Below are positions 36,990-45,532 of a stretch of 64,000 bases of DNA, in pieces. The notes beneath the pieces are model-generated. The model saw only the letters and a program-made list of their open reading frames with translations, was not told the origin of the DNA and searched no databases. Within the stretch, counting starts at the first letter, position 1; the number at the start of each line of letters is the position of its first letter. The DNA comes from an uncultured Alphaproteobacteria bacterium (GTDB lineage Bacteria > Pseudomonadota > Alphaproteobacteria > Caulobacterales > Aquidulcibacteraceae): assembly GCA_902826245.1 (NCBI GenBank), contig CADEEA010000009.1, positions 1-64,000 on the forward strand, given 5' to 3'. A program made the position numbers and the translations under genes.

Positions 36990-37655
36990 TCAGTCGGCTG
37001 ACCAGCGCTTCGCGATGAGCACTTGCTCTTCTTCCGCGCTAAGCACGCTTGCGCCGCCCATGCGCTCCACCGCTGCAGCGATCGGATCGTTCGCGGCGGC
37101 CGTGCGGTAACCTTGATCCTCCACCGCCGCCTGCACCGCGATGCGCCATGCGCCATCCCCGCGGCAAGCGATCGAGTCTACCTGTTGCCGCGCAGAAGAT
37201 GTCCGGTATTGGCGGCAGACATCGCCGCCATCGCTGCGGAACGTCAGCGCCATATGCATTTCACCGCCGCGCACCGATACTCGGTCCCCGCTCGGCGCAC
37301 GCTCTAGCGCCGCCGCCATATCGGCCGACAAGTGCATCCCTGGGCCCAAATTGGGCCCGGTCAGCTGCGCGCCAAATACGCCAAGCAAGCTCGCAGCCGC
37401 GATGGCGCCGCCGATCCAGTACTTCCTCAACGAAGGGCGCTTGGGCCAACCGCGGCGCACCAGCTCTGCGAGGTTGTCTTCCTTCTCGCCGGCGCCTGCG
37501 CCGAAAGCGTGACGCAGAGCGGAATCGCCCGCACGCATACGCTGCAGACGCATCCGAGCGCCAGGGCTCTCCTGCACCAAGCGCTCGACTTCAGCCTTCT
37601 GGCCTGCGCCGAGTTCGCCATCGATGTAGGCGCCGAGGAGTTCGTCGTTCAGCAT
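36990..37655 (-). CDS. Anti-sigma factor, single membrane span
   Basis: 221 residues, with its ATG overlapping the sigma-factor stop by one base. The N-terminal 75 residues form the anti-sigma domain ('LLGAYIDGELGAGQKAEVER' then 'LVQESPGARMRLQRMRAGDS'), without the zinc-binding HxxxCxxC motif. A hydrophobic segment (about 78-98, 'IGGAIAAASLLGVFGAQLTG') crosses the membrane, and the C-terminal 120 residues would be periplasmic with two cysteines, 'DVCRQYR' and 'SIACRGD'. It should bind and inhibit the upstream ECF sigma factor and sense an envelope signal. Confidence 0.85.
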   Translation of the reverse strand: MLNDELLGAYIDGELGAGQKAEVERLVQESPGARMRLQRMRAGDSALRHAFGAGAGEKEDNLAELVRRGWPKRPSLRKYWIGGAIAAASLLGVFGAQLTGPNLGPGMHLSADMAAALERAPSGDRVSVRGGEMHMALTFRSDGGDVCRQYRTSSARQQVDSIACRGDGAWRIAVQAAVEDQGYRTAAANDPIAAAVERMGGASVLSAEEEQVLIAKRWSAD

Positions 37656-38188
37656 TAATTGTGTTTCCTCAGCGGCGTCAGCGGCGTCAGTATTGCGGGG
37701 CCACGCACCCTCGCCGCAACATTGGCGCGTGCGCGGGCGAGCCGGCTCATTACCGTACCAATCGGAATGTCCAGCGCCTCAGCAGCCTCTGCATAAGAGG
37801 CGCCGTCGAGTACGACAAGCGCCATAACGGCGCGCTGGTCATCCGGCAGTTGGGAGAACGCCTCGCGTACAAGACGAAGTTCTTCCCTCGATTCCACGAT
37901 GTCGCGACCATCCTCGCCCTGGGTATCGGGGGATTCAACGTCCTGGACCGGCGCACTCGCGATGGCGCGGCGCGAATCAATCCACAAGTTCTGCATGATC
38001 TTGAACATCCAGGATTCGAGGCGCCGCGTTTCGTCATAGGCCTCGCTTCGCATGAGCGCCCGCTCAATCGCCGATTGCAGCAAATCCTCCGCGCCATCGC
38101 GCGATCCGGCAAGCGCGCGCGCGAATTTGCGCAGGCGGGGCAACAGCCCCACTAATTCCTCACGAAACTCAGCTTCTCGACCAACCAT
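37655..38188 (-). CDS. ECF RNA polymerase sigma factor
   Basis: 177 residues. Region 2 is 'LLPRLRKFARALAGSRDGAED' with 'LMRSEAYDETRRLESWMFKI' and 'DSRRAI'; region 4 is 'FSQLPDDQRAVMALVVLDG' with 'TVMSRLARARANVAARV'. It recruits RNA polymerase to ECF promoters and is held by the co-transcribed anti-sigma. It is divergent from the acidic subtilase, and the spacer between them has a GGAACT box facing the subtilase. Its regulon probably includes the flanking oxidase and acidic genes (inference). Confidence 0.92.
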   Translation of the reverse strand: MVGREAEFREELVGLLPRLRKFARALAGSRDGAEDLLQSAIERALMRSEAYDETRRLESWMFKIMQNLWIDSRRAIASAPVQDVESPDTQGEDGRDIVESREELRLVREAFSQLPDDQRAVMALVVLDGASYAEAAEALDIPIGTVMSRLARARANVAARVRGPAILTPLTPLRKHN

Positions 38189-38223
38189 CGTGTGCGCCCA
38201 AGTCGCAACCAGACCCGGTTACT

Positions 38224-38262
38224 GGAACTCTAATATTCACAATATCCCAGCCTGTGCTAGGG
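38224..38262 (+). promoter_or_regulatory. Candidate ECF promoter/palindrome before the subtilase
   Basis: GGAACT at 38224-38229 resembles an ECF -35 element, followed by the palindrome ATATT-CAC-AATAT (38233-38245). A GCTAGGG site lies just upstream of the ATG at 38269. The region also contains the leftward sigma-factor promoter. A -10 box cannot be fixed by eye. Confidence 0.35.
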
Positions 38263-38268
38263 TAAACT

Positions 38269-40017
38269 ATGCAAAAGGAAAAGCCTACGCGCCCTTCCCC
38301 TCTGGGGAGAAGTTTATTGGGAGCGCTCGCGCTGATAGGCGCAAGCACCACCTTGGCCGTGGCGGGCGCCCCGGGATCGGGCGGCGCCGACGATTTCGAC
38401 GATCATTTCGAAGACAGCGCGAGCGATACGCCGGATGCTGTCGATGAGCCTGATGTCGCGGAGACTGATTTCAGCGCGTCGGATGATGCAAGCGAAAGCA
38501 CCGCGGCCGAAGAAGATCACTCGGGCTCGGGGGGCGGGGGCGATGCGGACACAGTCGGCTCGGAAAGTGACGACACAGCCGACCAGGCCGACGATTCCGG
38601 CGGTGATGACAGCAACGGCGCCGATGGAGGCGGCGATACCGGCGAAGATAATTCAGGTCCCGGCTCAAACGATGACGGCGGGGGCGATATCGACGACGAC
38701 AGCGGCGAGGCCGGCGATAACAGCGGCAATTCAGGCAGCGGCGATGACGACACAAATTCCGGGTCGGGTTCTGGCGACGATGACGGAGGCAGCAATTCGG
38801 GATCGGGCGGCGGTAACTCGGGCTCCGGCTCTGGCGGCGACGGCGAAGATGACGAAGACGACAATTCCGGTTCTGGCTCCAGCGGCGACCATAATTCCGG
38901 ACATGGCGGCGACCACGCTTCGGGATCGAATTCCGGCTCCAATTCCGGCTCAGGCAGCGCCCATGGCGGATCCGACGACTCTGGCGGGCGCGCTTCCTAC
39001 GCCGCCATGGTGGAGCACGATGAACACGGCAACGAGCGTCTCTCCGGCGAAGCGCTGCTGACCGGCACGCAAGCGGAGATCGAGGCTGCGATACACGCTG
39101 GTTACACGCCGATCTCGCAGCAAGCGCTGCCTTCGATGGATTGCTACATCGTTCGTCTTGCCCTCCCAATCGGCACAGGCGTCGACCAGGCCGTGGCGGA
39201 GTTGCGCGCGCTCGCCCCCCAAGCAATCGTGGCGCCCAACAACGTCTATCACAGCTCGGAAGCCAGCATCTCAACAGCACCCGCCAGTCGCCGCGCACGT
39301 CCGGTACGCGCCCGCGGAACCATGGGCATCATCGACACTGGCGTAGACGCCGCAGCATTTGGCGAAGGAGTGGTGGTGAACCAGCGCGCATTCGCCGCCG
39401 CCGCGCCGACAACGCGCGCGCATGGCTCGGCGGTTGCCGCGCTCGCCGCCGAGCACGGCATGCGCCTGCATGTCGCAGACGTGTTCGCCTCAAGCGCGAC
39501 GGGCGAGCAGATCGCATCGGCAGAGAGCATTGCTGCCGCGCTCGACTGGATGATGGGCAACAATGTCGCCGTCATCAATGTCAGCATCGAAGGCCCCAAC
39601 AACCCGGTGCTGCAGGCATTGGTGCGGCGAGCATTCGAGCGCGGTTTTGTAATCGTAGCGGCTGCCGGCAACGGCGGCCCATCGGCGCGCCCGGCCTTCC
39701 CCGCCGCGTTCGACGGCGCCTTGGCAGTGACAGCTATAGATGAACGGGATCGGCCCTATGTTCGCGCCAACCGCGGCGAATATATCGACTATGCGGCGCA
39801 CGGCGTCGATATCAGCGTATCGACTGGGAGTGAAAACCTCGTCGTTTCTGGAACGTCGTTTTCCGCGCCATTGGTTGCAGCCCAAATCGCTGCGCGGTTG
39901 ACCACGCCCTCGCCGGAGCGCGCACGCACCCTCGTCGCCGAAATGCAGAGCGCCGCCGTCGATCTAGGCGCGCCAGGCCACGATCCGATTTTTGGCTGGG
40001 GCGCGGTTCGCGACTAA
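38269..40017 (+). CDS. S8 subtilase with Asp/Ser/Gly-rich N-terminal region
   Basis: 582 residues. Signal-like N-terminus (basic then 'LGALALIGASTTLAVAGAPG'), then about 35-240 of low complexity dominated by Asp, Ser and Gly ('NSGSGSGDDDGG' type), then a prodomain-like stretch and a catalytic domain. The triad is visible: Asp near 355 in 'GIIDTGVD', His near 385 in 'HGSAVAAL', Ser near 530 in 'SGTSFSAP'. Subtilases act outside the cytoplasm. The polyanionic N-terminal region resembles the secreted acidic protein at 32 kb. It is divergent from the ECF sigma gene. Confidence 0.88.
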   Translation: MQKEKPTRPSPLGRSLLGALALIGASTTLAVAGAPGSGGADDFDDHFEDSASDTPDAVDEPDVAETDFSASDDASESTAAEEDHSGSGGGGDADTVGSESDDTADQADDSGGDDSNGADGGGDTGEDNSGPGSNDDGGGDIDDDSGEAGDNSGNSGSGDDDTNSGSGSGDDDGGSNSGSGGGNSGSGSGGDGEDDEDDNSGSGSSGDHNSGHGGDHASGSNSGSNSGSGSAHGGSDDSGGRASYAAMVEHDEHGNERLSGEALLTGTQAEIEAAIHAGYTPISQQALPSMDCYIVRLALPIGTGVDQAVAELRALAPQAIVAPNNVYHSSEASISTAPASRRARPVRARGTMGIIDTGVDAAAFGEGVVVNQRAFAAAAPTTRAHGSAVAALAAEHGMRLHVADVFASSATGEQIASAESIAAALDWMMGNNVAVINVSIEGPNNPVLQALVRRAFERGFVIVAAAGNGGPSARPAFPAAFDGALAVTAIDERDRPYVRANRGEYIDYAAHGVDISVSTGSENLVVSGTSFSAPLVAAQIAARLTTPSPERARTLVAEMQSAAVDLGAPGHDPIFGWGAVRD

Positions 40018-40026
40018 CGCCTACGC

Positions 40027-42450
40027 CTATTCAGCGCCCTGTGCGGCATGTCCGCGGGCGGCCAGAATTTGCATGCGCTGCGGTTCCGACGATGGGGTCT
40101 GCTCGTCAGCGCTTGGTGCAGCCACAGGCGGGGCGCCTTGCTGTACAGCGGGCGCTGGCGCGGGACGCGCTGCGGCAGGACGATTGAGCCCCTCCACAGC
40201 GTGGTCGCGCACCCCGGCAAACGGCGACTGCCAGGGATACATCGTGTACACTTGCGTACCACGGTGCCGGAAGGCGCGGTTCACCGAATTGGTCATCGCG
40301 CTTGTAAGCTCCGCCATATCTTCGGCGTCGCGGATAATGTACGGCGTCACCAGGATCACCAGCTCCGTTTTATCGCCGCTGACGCTGTCATTGCGGAACG
40401 CAGCGCCGATCAGGGGGATATCCTTCAGGCCAGGTATGCCGCCCTGTTCGCGGGTGTAATTATCCTGCATGAGCCCGCCTATGACGGCCGTCATACCTTC
40501 CTGCAGCGACAATTGTGTCGTCACGCTGCGATTGAGTATCAACGGGCTGTTGATGTCGGCGCTGTCATTGGGTTGTTCGCTCGACACTTCCTGGTAGAGC
40601 TCAATGTCGATGCGTCCATCGCCATAGACGGTCGGTCGCACGTTCAAAATCACGCCAGTCTGGCGGTATTGCACGGTTTGAAGGACATCCGTATCGCCGC
40701 CGCTCTGACTGTTCGAAGCGCGCTGCGAGGTAATGACCGGAACATCGGTGCCGACCACGAACTCGGCCGGCGCACCCGAGCGGGTGACGATCCGCGGGGT
40801 GGAGAGGATGTTGATGTTGCGGTTATTGGCGAACGCGTTGAACGCGGCCTCCACGGTGCCGCGCGAGAACACGTGCGTGGCGCTAATACCCAGTCCGCCA
40901 GGCTGGCGCACCGTGCCGCCTGCGGTCGTCGCCGTAAAGTCGGTGGAATTGCCGAGCCGCTCTAGCGTCCACTCAAAGCCAAACTGGGTCTCGTCGGTGA
41001 GCGTCACCTCCGCGACGGTAAGCTCAATCAAAACCTGTTGCGGCGGCACGTCGATCTGTTCGAGCAAAATACGCAAGCGCTCGAAATCGCTCGGCGTGCC
41101 GCGGTACAAGAGGCGATTACCGCTCGGATCGATGGTGATCCCGCCAGCAGTAGTGGGAGCGCCGGTAGACTGAGCCGGACGCGCGCCAATGCGCTCGCCA
41201 TTGATGCGACGCACGGCGACTTCCGGAGGATTTTGCGCCGGCGTCTGGTTGGTGTCCGCGCCATTGGCTTGGGTGACCAACTGACCCAATTGTTCAGCAC
41301 TCGCGTAACGCGCGTTGTACACGAACAAGCCTTCACCGCTGCCCATCGCAGAGGCGCGGTCCAGCTGGCTCACCCAATAAAGCGCGCGGTCGAATACCGC
41401 TGCGTCATTGGCGAACACCAGCATCTGGTTGGTGTTCGGCACCGAAAGAAGATTGATCGAACCAGGCCTGCCCTCGACCGGGTTCGACACCCGATAGCCT
41501 TCGGTCGCCAACACCCGCGTCAATGCATCGGCCAATTGGTCAGTTGAAAGAAAGATCGGCTCCACGCGCGCGATCTGGCCGTTGGCGAAATGCGGACGAT
41601 CGAGCTCGGCAACCACCGCCGCCGCGGACGCCACTTCCCGCGCGCTTCCGCTAATCAGCAAGGTGTTGGTTTCCGGTTGCGGCGTGAACCGCACGGCGCC
41701 CCGATTTGGATACGCCTGATCCAAGAGCCCCACCAGGGACGCAACATCGAGCGTCGACACCGAGAAGAACTGCATCACCGGGCGCGAGCCGTTCGGCGTG
41801 TCAGGCAGAGTGCGGCTCCTGATGAACACCGGCGACTGGCCGCTGAGGACGGCATCCTGGAGCACGCGAACGCTGCCGTTCTCGATCACCACGGCGACGC
41901 CGTATTGCTGCAACGCCGCTTGCGCCATGGCGAAGAATTGCCGGTTTGAAATCGTCGACGGACCGCGCAGCGCAATCATCTCGCGCCGCTGCGCTACGCC
42001 CGGCCCGGTCGAGTACGGAACCTGCAACACGCCGCCAAACACCGTGTCGATGAATTGCGGCAGCGGTTGCGGCGGCAGCGCCACTTGTACGTCGCGCTCC
42101 GTCAGCAATTGTTCGACCTGCGCGAGCGTGGCGCCAGAATAGGTCTCCGTCGCCTGTACGGGCGCGTTTTGGTTGGCGCCGCTAAGAACCTGTACTGCCG
42201 CCGATGGCCGCTGACCTGAAGCTGGTCGGTACTCGCCGGCGTCACTGTTTTCGCGCGGCCCTGCGCTGACAGGCACGCGCAGCGCTGGAAACGAAGCGCA
42301 GCCGCCAAGCGTCGCAAGTGCGGCGACGCTAATAATAAATGGCGAAGGTCTCGCGGTGGTCGGCGTACTAATCTTGCGCACGGACTTGTCCCCCGCGTTA
42401 ACTCTAACCCAGCGTCGCGCGACGCGCGAGAAAAATCCTGCAAGTCCCAT
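40027..42450 (-). CDS. gspD: Type II secretion secretin
   Basis: 807 residues from ATG 42450. A GTG at 42381 is an attractive alternative because it gives a lipoprotein signal (MRKISTPTTARPSPFIIS to LGGC) and has a GGGGGA site. N-domains (about 110-450) contain the repeated ring-building motif ('FFSVSTLDVASLVGLLDQAY'). The secretin domain has 'VPVITSQRASNSQSG', 'VILNVRPTVYGDGRIDIEL' and 'TQLSLQEGMTAVIGGLMQDN'. It forms the outer-membrane pore for folded proteins. The C-terminal tail is Pro/Ala-rich. It is the last gene of the leftward T2SS operon. Confidence 0.93.
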   Translation of the reverse strand: MGLAGFFSRVARRWVRVNAGDKSVRKISTPTTARPSPFIISVAALATLGGCASFPALRVPVSAGPRENSDAGEYRPASGQRPSAAVQVLSGANQNAPVQATETYSGATLAQVEQLLTERDVQVALPPQPLPQFIDTVFGGVLQVPYSTGPGVAQRREMIALRGPSTISNRQFFAMAQAALQQYGVAVVIENGSVRVLQDAVLSGQSPVFIRSRTLPDTPNGSRPVMQFFSVSTLDVASLVGLLDQAYPNRGAVRFTPQPETNTLLISGSAREVASAAAVVAELDRPHFANGQIARVEPIFLSTDQLADALTRVLATEGYRVSNPVEGRPGSINLLSVPNTNQMLVFANDAAVFDRALYWVSQLDRASAMGSGEGLFVYNARYASAEQLGQLVTQANGADTNQTPAQNPPEVAVRRINGERIGARPAQSTGAPTTAGGITIDPSGNRLLYRGTPSDFERLRILLEQIDVPPQQVLIELTVAEVTLTDETQFGFEWTLERLGNSTDFTATTAGGTVRQPGGLGISATHVFSRGTVEAAFNAFANNRNINILSTPRIVTRSGAPAEFVVGTDVPVITSQRASNSQSGGDTDVLQTVQYRQTGVILNVRPTVYGDGRIDIELYQEVSSEQPNDSADINSPLILNRSVTTQLSLQEGMTAVIGGLMQDNYTREQGGIPGLKDIPLIGAAFRNDSVSGDKTELVILVTPYIIRDAEDMAELTSAMTNSVNRAFRHRGTQVYTMYPWQSPFAGVRDHAVEGLNRPAAARPAPAPAVQQGAPPVAAPSADEQTPSSEPQRMQILAARGHAAQGAE

Positions 42451-42464
42451 GCTGGGCGGCCTTT

Positions 42465-42932
42465 TCACTGAGATACGTCCTCTTCCGGCGGCGGAGCGTA
42501 GACGTCGATCCGGCGCGTTTCTGTGCGTTTGCGCAATTCCACGGTTTGATTTTCGATCTCTGAAACCCGCCATCCATCGCGATATTCCCCTCCGCGGTGT
42601 ATCGCGCGGCGACCACTCGCCTGGTTCCAATCGACAACCCAGACGATCGCGCCAGAGGCCGTATTTTCGATCGCGGTTAGTTCGCGACGGAATGTCACCG
42701 CGATGTCGGGCGGCGGCGGCGCCTGAGGAATTTCAACGGGTGGTGGCGCTGCGAAGCTGACGGCGGCCAATCTCTCGGCGGCGTTCGCCGCGAGCGCGCC
42801 GCCATGCATCGGCGCCAAAGTGTGTGCGTCTGTCCGAGGCGCGGCGACGCGCGGCGGCATTGCGGTAAGCGCGCCAACTAAGGCGCCAGCTGCAACGCCT
42901 GCGCCCAACATGAGGAGCTGACGCTGGATCAC
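42465..42932 (-). CDS. GspC/N-like T2SS inner-membrane component
   Basis: 155 residues from GTG 42932, overlapping the gspM stop in a GTGA arrangement. One N-terminal TM ('LLMLGAGVAAGALVGALTAM'), then a proline-rich periplasmic linker, then a homology-region-like beta domain ('ASGRRAIHRGGEYRDGWRVS' and 'IENQTVELRKRTETRRIDV'). This is the layout of GspC without a PDZ domain. In T2SS this protein links GspD to the inner-membrane platform. Short, so the assignment is by position and domain shape. Confidence 0.7.
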   Translation of the reverse strand: MIQRQLLMLGAGVAAGALVGALTAMPPRVAAPRTDAHTLAPMHGGALAANAAERLAAVSFAAPPPVEIPQAPPPPDIAVTFRRELTAIENTASGAIVWVVDWNQASGRRAIHRGGEYRDGWRVSEIENQTVELRKRTETRRIDVYAPPPEEDVSQ

Positions 42933-43492
42933 TCGCGCTCCTCCTGCACAAAGGGAACCCGAACGCCGACGCTCAGGCTCTGCGGCGGGCCCGGCGTGAC
43001 GTCCACCGATCGCACAGCGAAACTCAGCTCCGAACCCTCCATCGCGCGTAGGAGATTTAGGAAAGTCTGCCAATCAAAGTCCGCATTGAGCGTGAGGTCG
43101 ATGGCGTTAAGCCGATTTGCGGTTTCCTCAACCTCCGCGGCGACGACAGAGACGTTGGCCAGACCCGCGCCAAGCGCCAAGTTCTCCAATTGTGTGCTGG
43201 CTTCCGCACGGGCGACGCCGGCGGAGGGCTCCACCACCGACCAGCGCCACACCTTGCCAGCGGCGAGAGCCACCTCTTCCTGGAAAGCCTTCTCGTCAGC
43301 GCGCGCCGACGCGGCCACGGCCACTGCACGCGACCTTGCGGTTTGCTCGGCATCGGCACGGGCGTTCAAAGCCCAATCGAAGGCGTTGAGCGCCAGCGCC
43401 GACGCCGCGAGTGCGGCCAACACCATCAGCCCGGCGCGTTCGCGCGCGGTGAGGTTGCTCAGTTTCGCAAGCAGGGAGGAGAACGCGCTCAT
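42929..43492 (-). CDS. gspM: Type II secretion protein M
   Basis: 187 residues. A short cytoplasmic start ('LSNLTARERAGL') is followed by one TM helix (about 20-40), a coiled coil (about 40-90), and a ferredoxin-like periplasmic domain containing 'NRLNAIDLTLNADFDWQTFL' and 'ELSFAVRSVDVTPG'. GspM partners with GspL in the inner-membrane platform. It overlaps gspL and the GspC-like gene by 4 bp each. Confidence 0.85.
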   Translation of the reverse strand: MSAFSSLLAKLSNLTARERAGLMVLAALAASALALNAFDWALNARADAEQTARSRAVAVAASARADEKAFQEEVALAAGKVWRWSVVEPSAGVARAEASTQLENLALGAGLANVSVVAAEVEETANRLNAIDLTLNADFDWQTFLNLLRAMEGSELSFAVRSVDVTPGPPQSLSVGVRVPFVQEERE

Positions 43493-44523
43493 GGCGCCGC
43501 CTCGCAGCTTAGTGACGCGGATATATCGATCACGCCGGCGCCGAAGGCAGGCTCAACGCCGCAAAGGCTGGGCGTGTTTTCGATCGCCGCCACAACTTCG
43601 CGCAAGGGAAAATCGCCGGCCTCCCCGCGCACGCTCAAGTGCAATTGGTCCTGGTTGACGCTCCAGGCTTCGGGGACAAGGGCGAACTGACCGAGCACAG
43701 CCATGGCGTCGGTCGCTGCGCCTAGAACATCGACGCCCTGCGCGCCCTCCTGGTATTGCTGCAGCAAGGCCGTGCGCTCGCGCACGCGGCGTAGATCCTG
43801 ATCACGGTTCATTCGGGTGTCGATTGCGCTGGCGGCGGCGCGATTGGCGTTTGCCTCGCCCTGATAGCGCCAGGCCTGAGCGGTGAAGAACGCCGCCAGC
43901 GCCGTTACGCAAATGATCGCGGTAACGAGCGCTGATTCCGCATCGCTCCAAGTAAGGGGCGCCTTGATCTGGCTGCGCCGCCAATTCCCGCTCCAATTGA
44001 GCCGCGCGTCTTCGGCATCCGGCGGCAGATCGGGCGGCGCTATCGCGGGCGCCTCTAATCCAAGCGCGAACGCCGCCCATTGTTCGCGCGTGAAGGCGCC
44101 CCGGCGCCAGCTCGAGCCGAGCAACGCGCCGGCCTCCCAATATTGCGCCTCGAACCCCTCTTCGCAGCGTATGATGCGCCATCCGTCGGCGGCAGCACGA
44201 AGAACAGTCTCAGGCACAGCTTCGCGCGGCGGCTTGCCAGCGCAGGCAAGCGCCACTCGCGCTTGGTCCCACCACCACACGCCGACGCCCAGCGGCGTAC
44301 GCAACAACAACGAACCGCTCTGTTCGAACGGTGCGTGCGCTTGTGCGAAGGTGCGCGCCGCACTCGCCAATTGCCCGCCCCGGAGCCCGGGCGGCGCACG
44401 GAAAAATCTGTAGCGGCAGAGCGCGCGGCTCAGCGCGAGCGCCCCTCCGCTTCGTCTTGCCGGTGCGGCGGAATCCGCTTCAAGGAGCATAGAGAGCGCC
44501 GCTGAGCGGAAGAGGCTCGACAT
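43489..44523 (-). CDS. gspL: Type II secretion protein L
   Basis: 344 residues from ATG 44523. The actin-like cytoplasmic part (about 1-205) includes 'TPLGVGVWWWDQARVALACA'; one TM segment (about 215-235, 'VTAIICVTALAAFFTAQAW') and a periplasmic ferredoxin-like end ('GEAGDFPLREVVAAIENTPS') complete the GspL layout. It recruits the ATPase GspE to the membrane. It overlaps gspK by 44 bp, unusually long for this operon. Confidence 0.82.
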   Translation of the reverse strand: MSSLFRSAALSMLLEADSAAPARRSGGALALSRALCRYRFFRAPPGLRGGQLASAARTFAQAHAPFEQSGSLLLRTPLGVGVWWWDQARVALACAGKPPREAVPETVLRAAADGWRIIRCEEGFEAQYWEAGALLGSSWRRGAFTREQWAAFALGLEAPAIAPPDLPPDAEDARLNWSGNWRRSQIKAPLTWSDAESALVTAIICVTALAAFFTAQAWRYQGEANANRAAASAIDTRMNRDQDLRRVRERTALLQQYQEGAQGVDVLGAATDAMAVLGQFALVPEAWSVNQDQLHLSVRGEAGDFPLREVVAAIENTPSLCGVEPAFGAGVIDISASLSCEAAP

Positions 44524-45532
44524 CGATCTCCCTGTCCTGTTCGAGCGCCGGTCGCCGGCGCAGCTCCCGCCAATAGAACGGGCGCTCGGCCTCCCCATCG
44601 GCGAGCACCAATTGGCTCTCCATTTCCTGTCGCGGTCGGCCGCGTTCGACGAAACCGACAATTAACCGGAAACTCGTTCCAGGCTGGCCAGCAAGAACTA
44701 CGCCATCCGCGCCCGCATTAACCCCATCTAAAGCTCCCGATAATCCCCCTGCGCCATTTTGCTCGCGTTGGCGCACCAGCGCGGCGGCTCTGCCTCCATC
44801 GCTGAGTACCGCACTCAACACCTCCACCGGCGCGGTGTTCACGTTAACACCGACGCCAACACGGCCAGCATTAGTCAATCGCCAGAGCGCCTCTTGCTGC
44901 ACCATGTCTAGATTGTTCCCCCATCCGAGCGCATTGCGCGCGCTCCAGCGATTGGGCAATCGCCGGTTCAACGGCGGCGCCAATCCGGAGCGGCGGTAGA
45001 GATCGCGCTCGGCGCCATGCAAACGCGCGAGATCGTCGCCGTCCACAAAATCGTTAAGGCTCGCGGCCAAGCGATCCGCCAAAACCGCCCCCACGCCGGC
45101 CTGACCGAGCAAGGCGCTCAAGCTGCGGTCGTCGCCGGCATTGAGGTTGAGCAGGCCGTTTTCATCTTGCAGGGCCGCTAGCACCAAGAGGTTGTCGTCA
45201 CGCCAAGCCTCGTAGAAGCGGCCATCGAGCCTTAACTCCCGCAGCGGCGCCGAGCGGCCCCGGGTCATAACGACATTGGCCGCGCCCTCGCGATCGCCGC
45301 CGACCTTGATGGAACGCGGCCCGATCGGCTCCGTCAGCAGCAAAAATGCTGTTTGCGCCGCGAGACTGTGAGTGTAGCGCGCCTGAGCTGCCTCGCGTTG
45401 CTGGCGCTGCAGCGCTGGGGAAAGCTGGGCTTGTGCGCCGGCGGCTGTGAGGAGCACCACTGACACGATGGTTAACACCATCAGAACCAGCAGCATGACA
45501 TAGCCGCCTGAAGTTTGGCGGAGCGCGTTCAT
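44480..45532 (-). CDS. gspK: Type II secretion minor pseudopilin K
   Basis: 350 residues from ATG 45532. The prepilin N-terminus 'TSGGYVMLLVLMVLTIVSVV' lacks the usual Glu5, as is typical for GspK, which caps the pseudopilus tip. The large globular part carries 'QDENGLLNLNAGD' and 'LNDFVDGDDLARLHGAERDL', both typical GspK stretches around the SAM-like domains. It would be processed by the prepilin peptidase encoded nearby. Confidence 0.88.
   Translation of the reverse strand: MNALRQTSGGYVMLLVLMVLTIVSVVLLTAAGAQAQLSPALQRQQREAAQARYTHSLAAQTAFLLLTEPIGPRSIKVGGDREGAANVVMTRGRSAPLRELRLDGRFYEAWRDDNLLVLAALQDENGLLNLNAGDDRSLSALLGQAGVGAVLADRLAASLNDFVDGDDLARLHGAERDLYRRSGLAPPLNRRLPNRWSARNALGWGNNLDMVQQEALWRLTNAGRVGVGVNVNTAPVEVLSAVLSDGGRAAALVRQREQNGAGGLSGALDGVNAGADGVVLAGQPGTSFRLIVGFVERGRPRQEMESQLVLADGEAERPFYWRELRRRPALEQDREIDVEPLPLSGALYAP

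Noticed and set aside
38471-39298. Long leftward arginine-rich frame opposite the subtilase
   Set aside because: An artefact of the repetitive Asp/Ser/Gly codons read on the other strand. The rightward frame has the catalytic triad.
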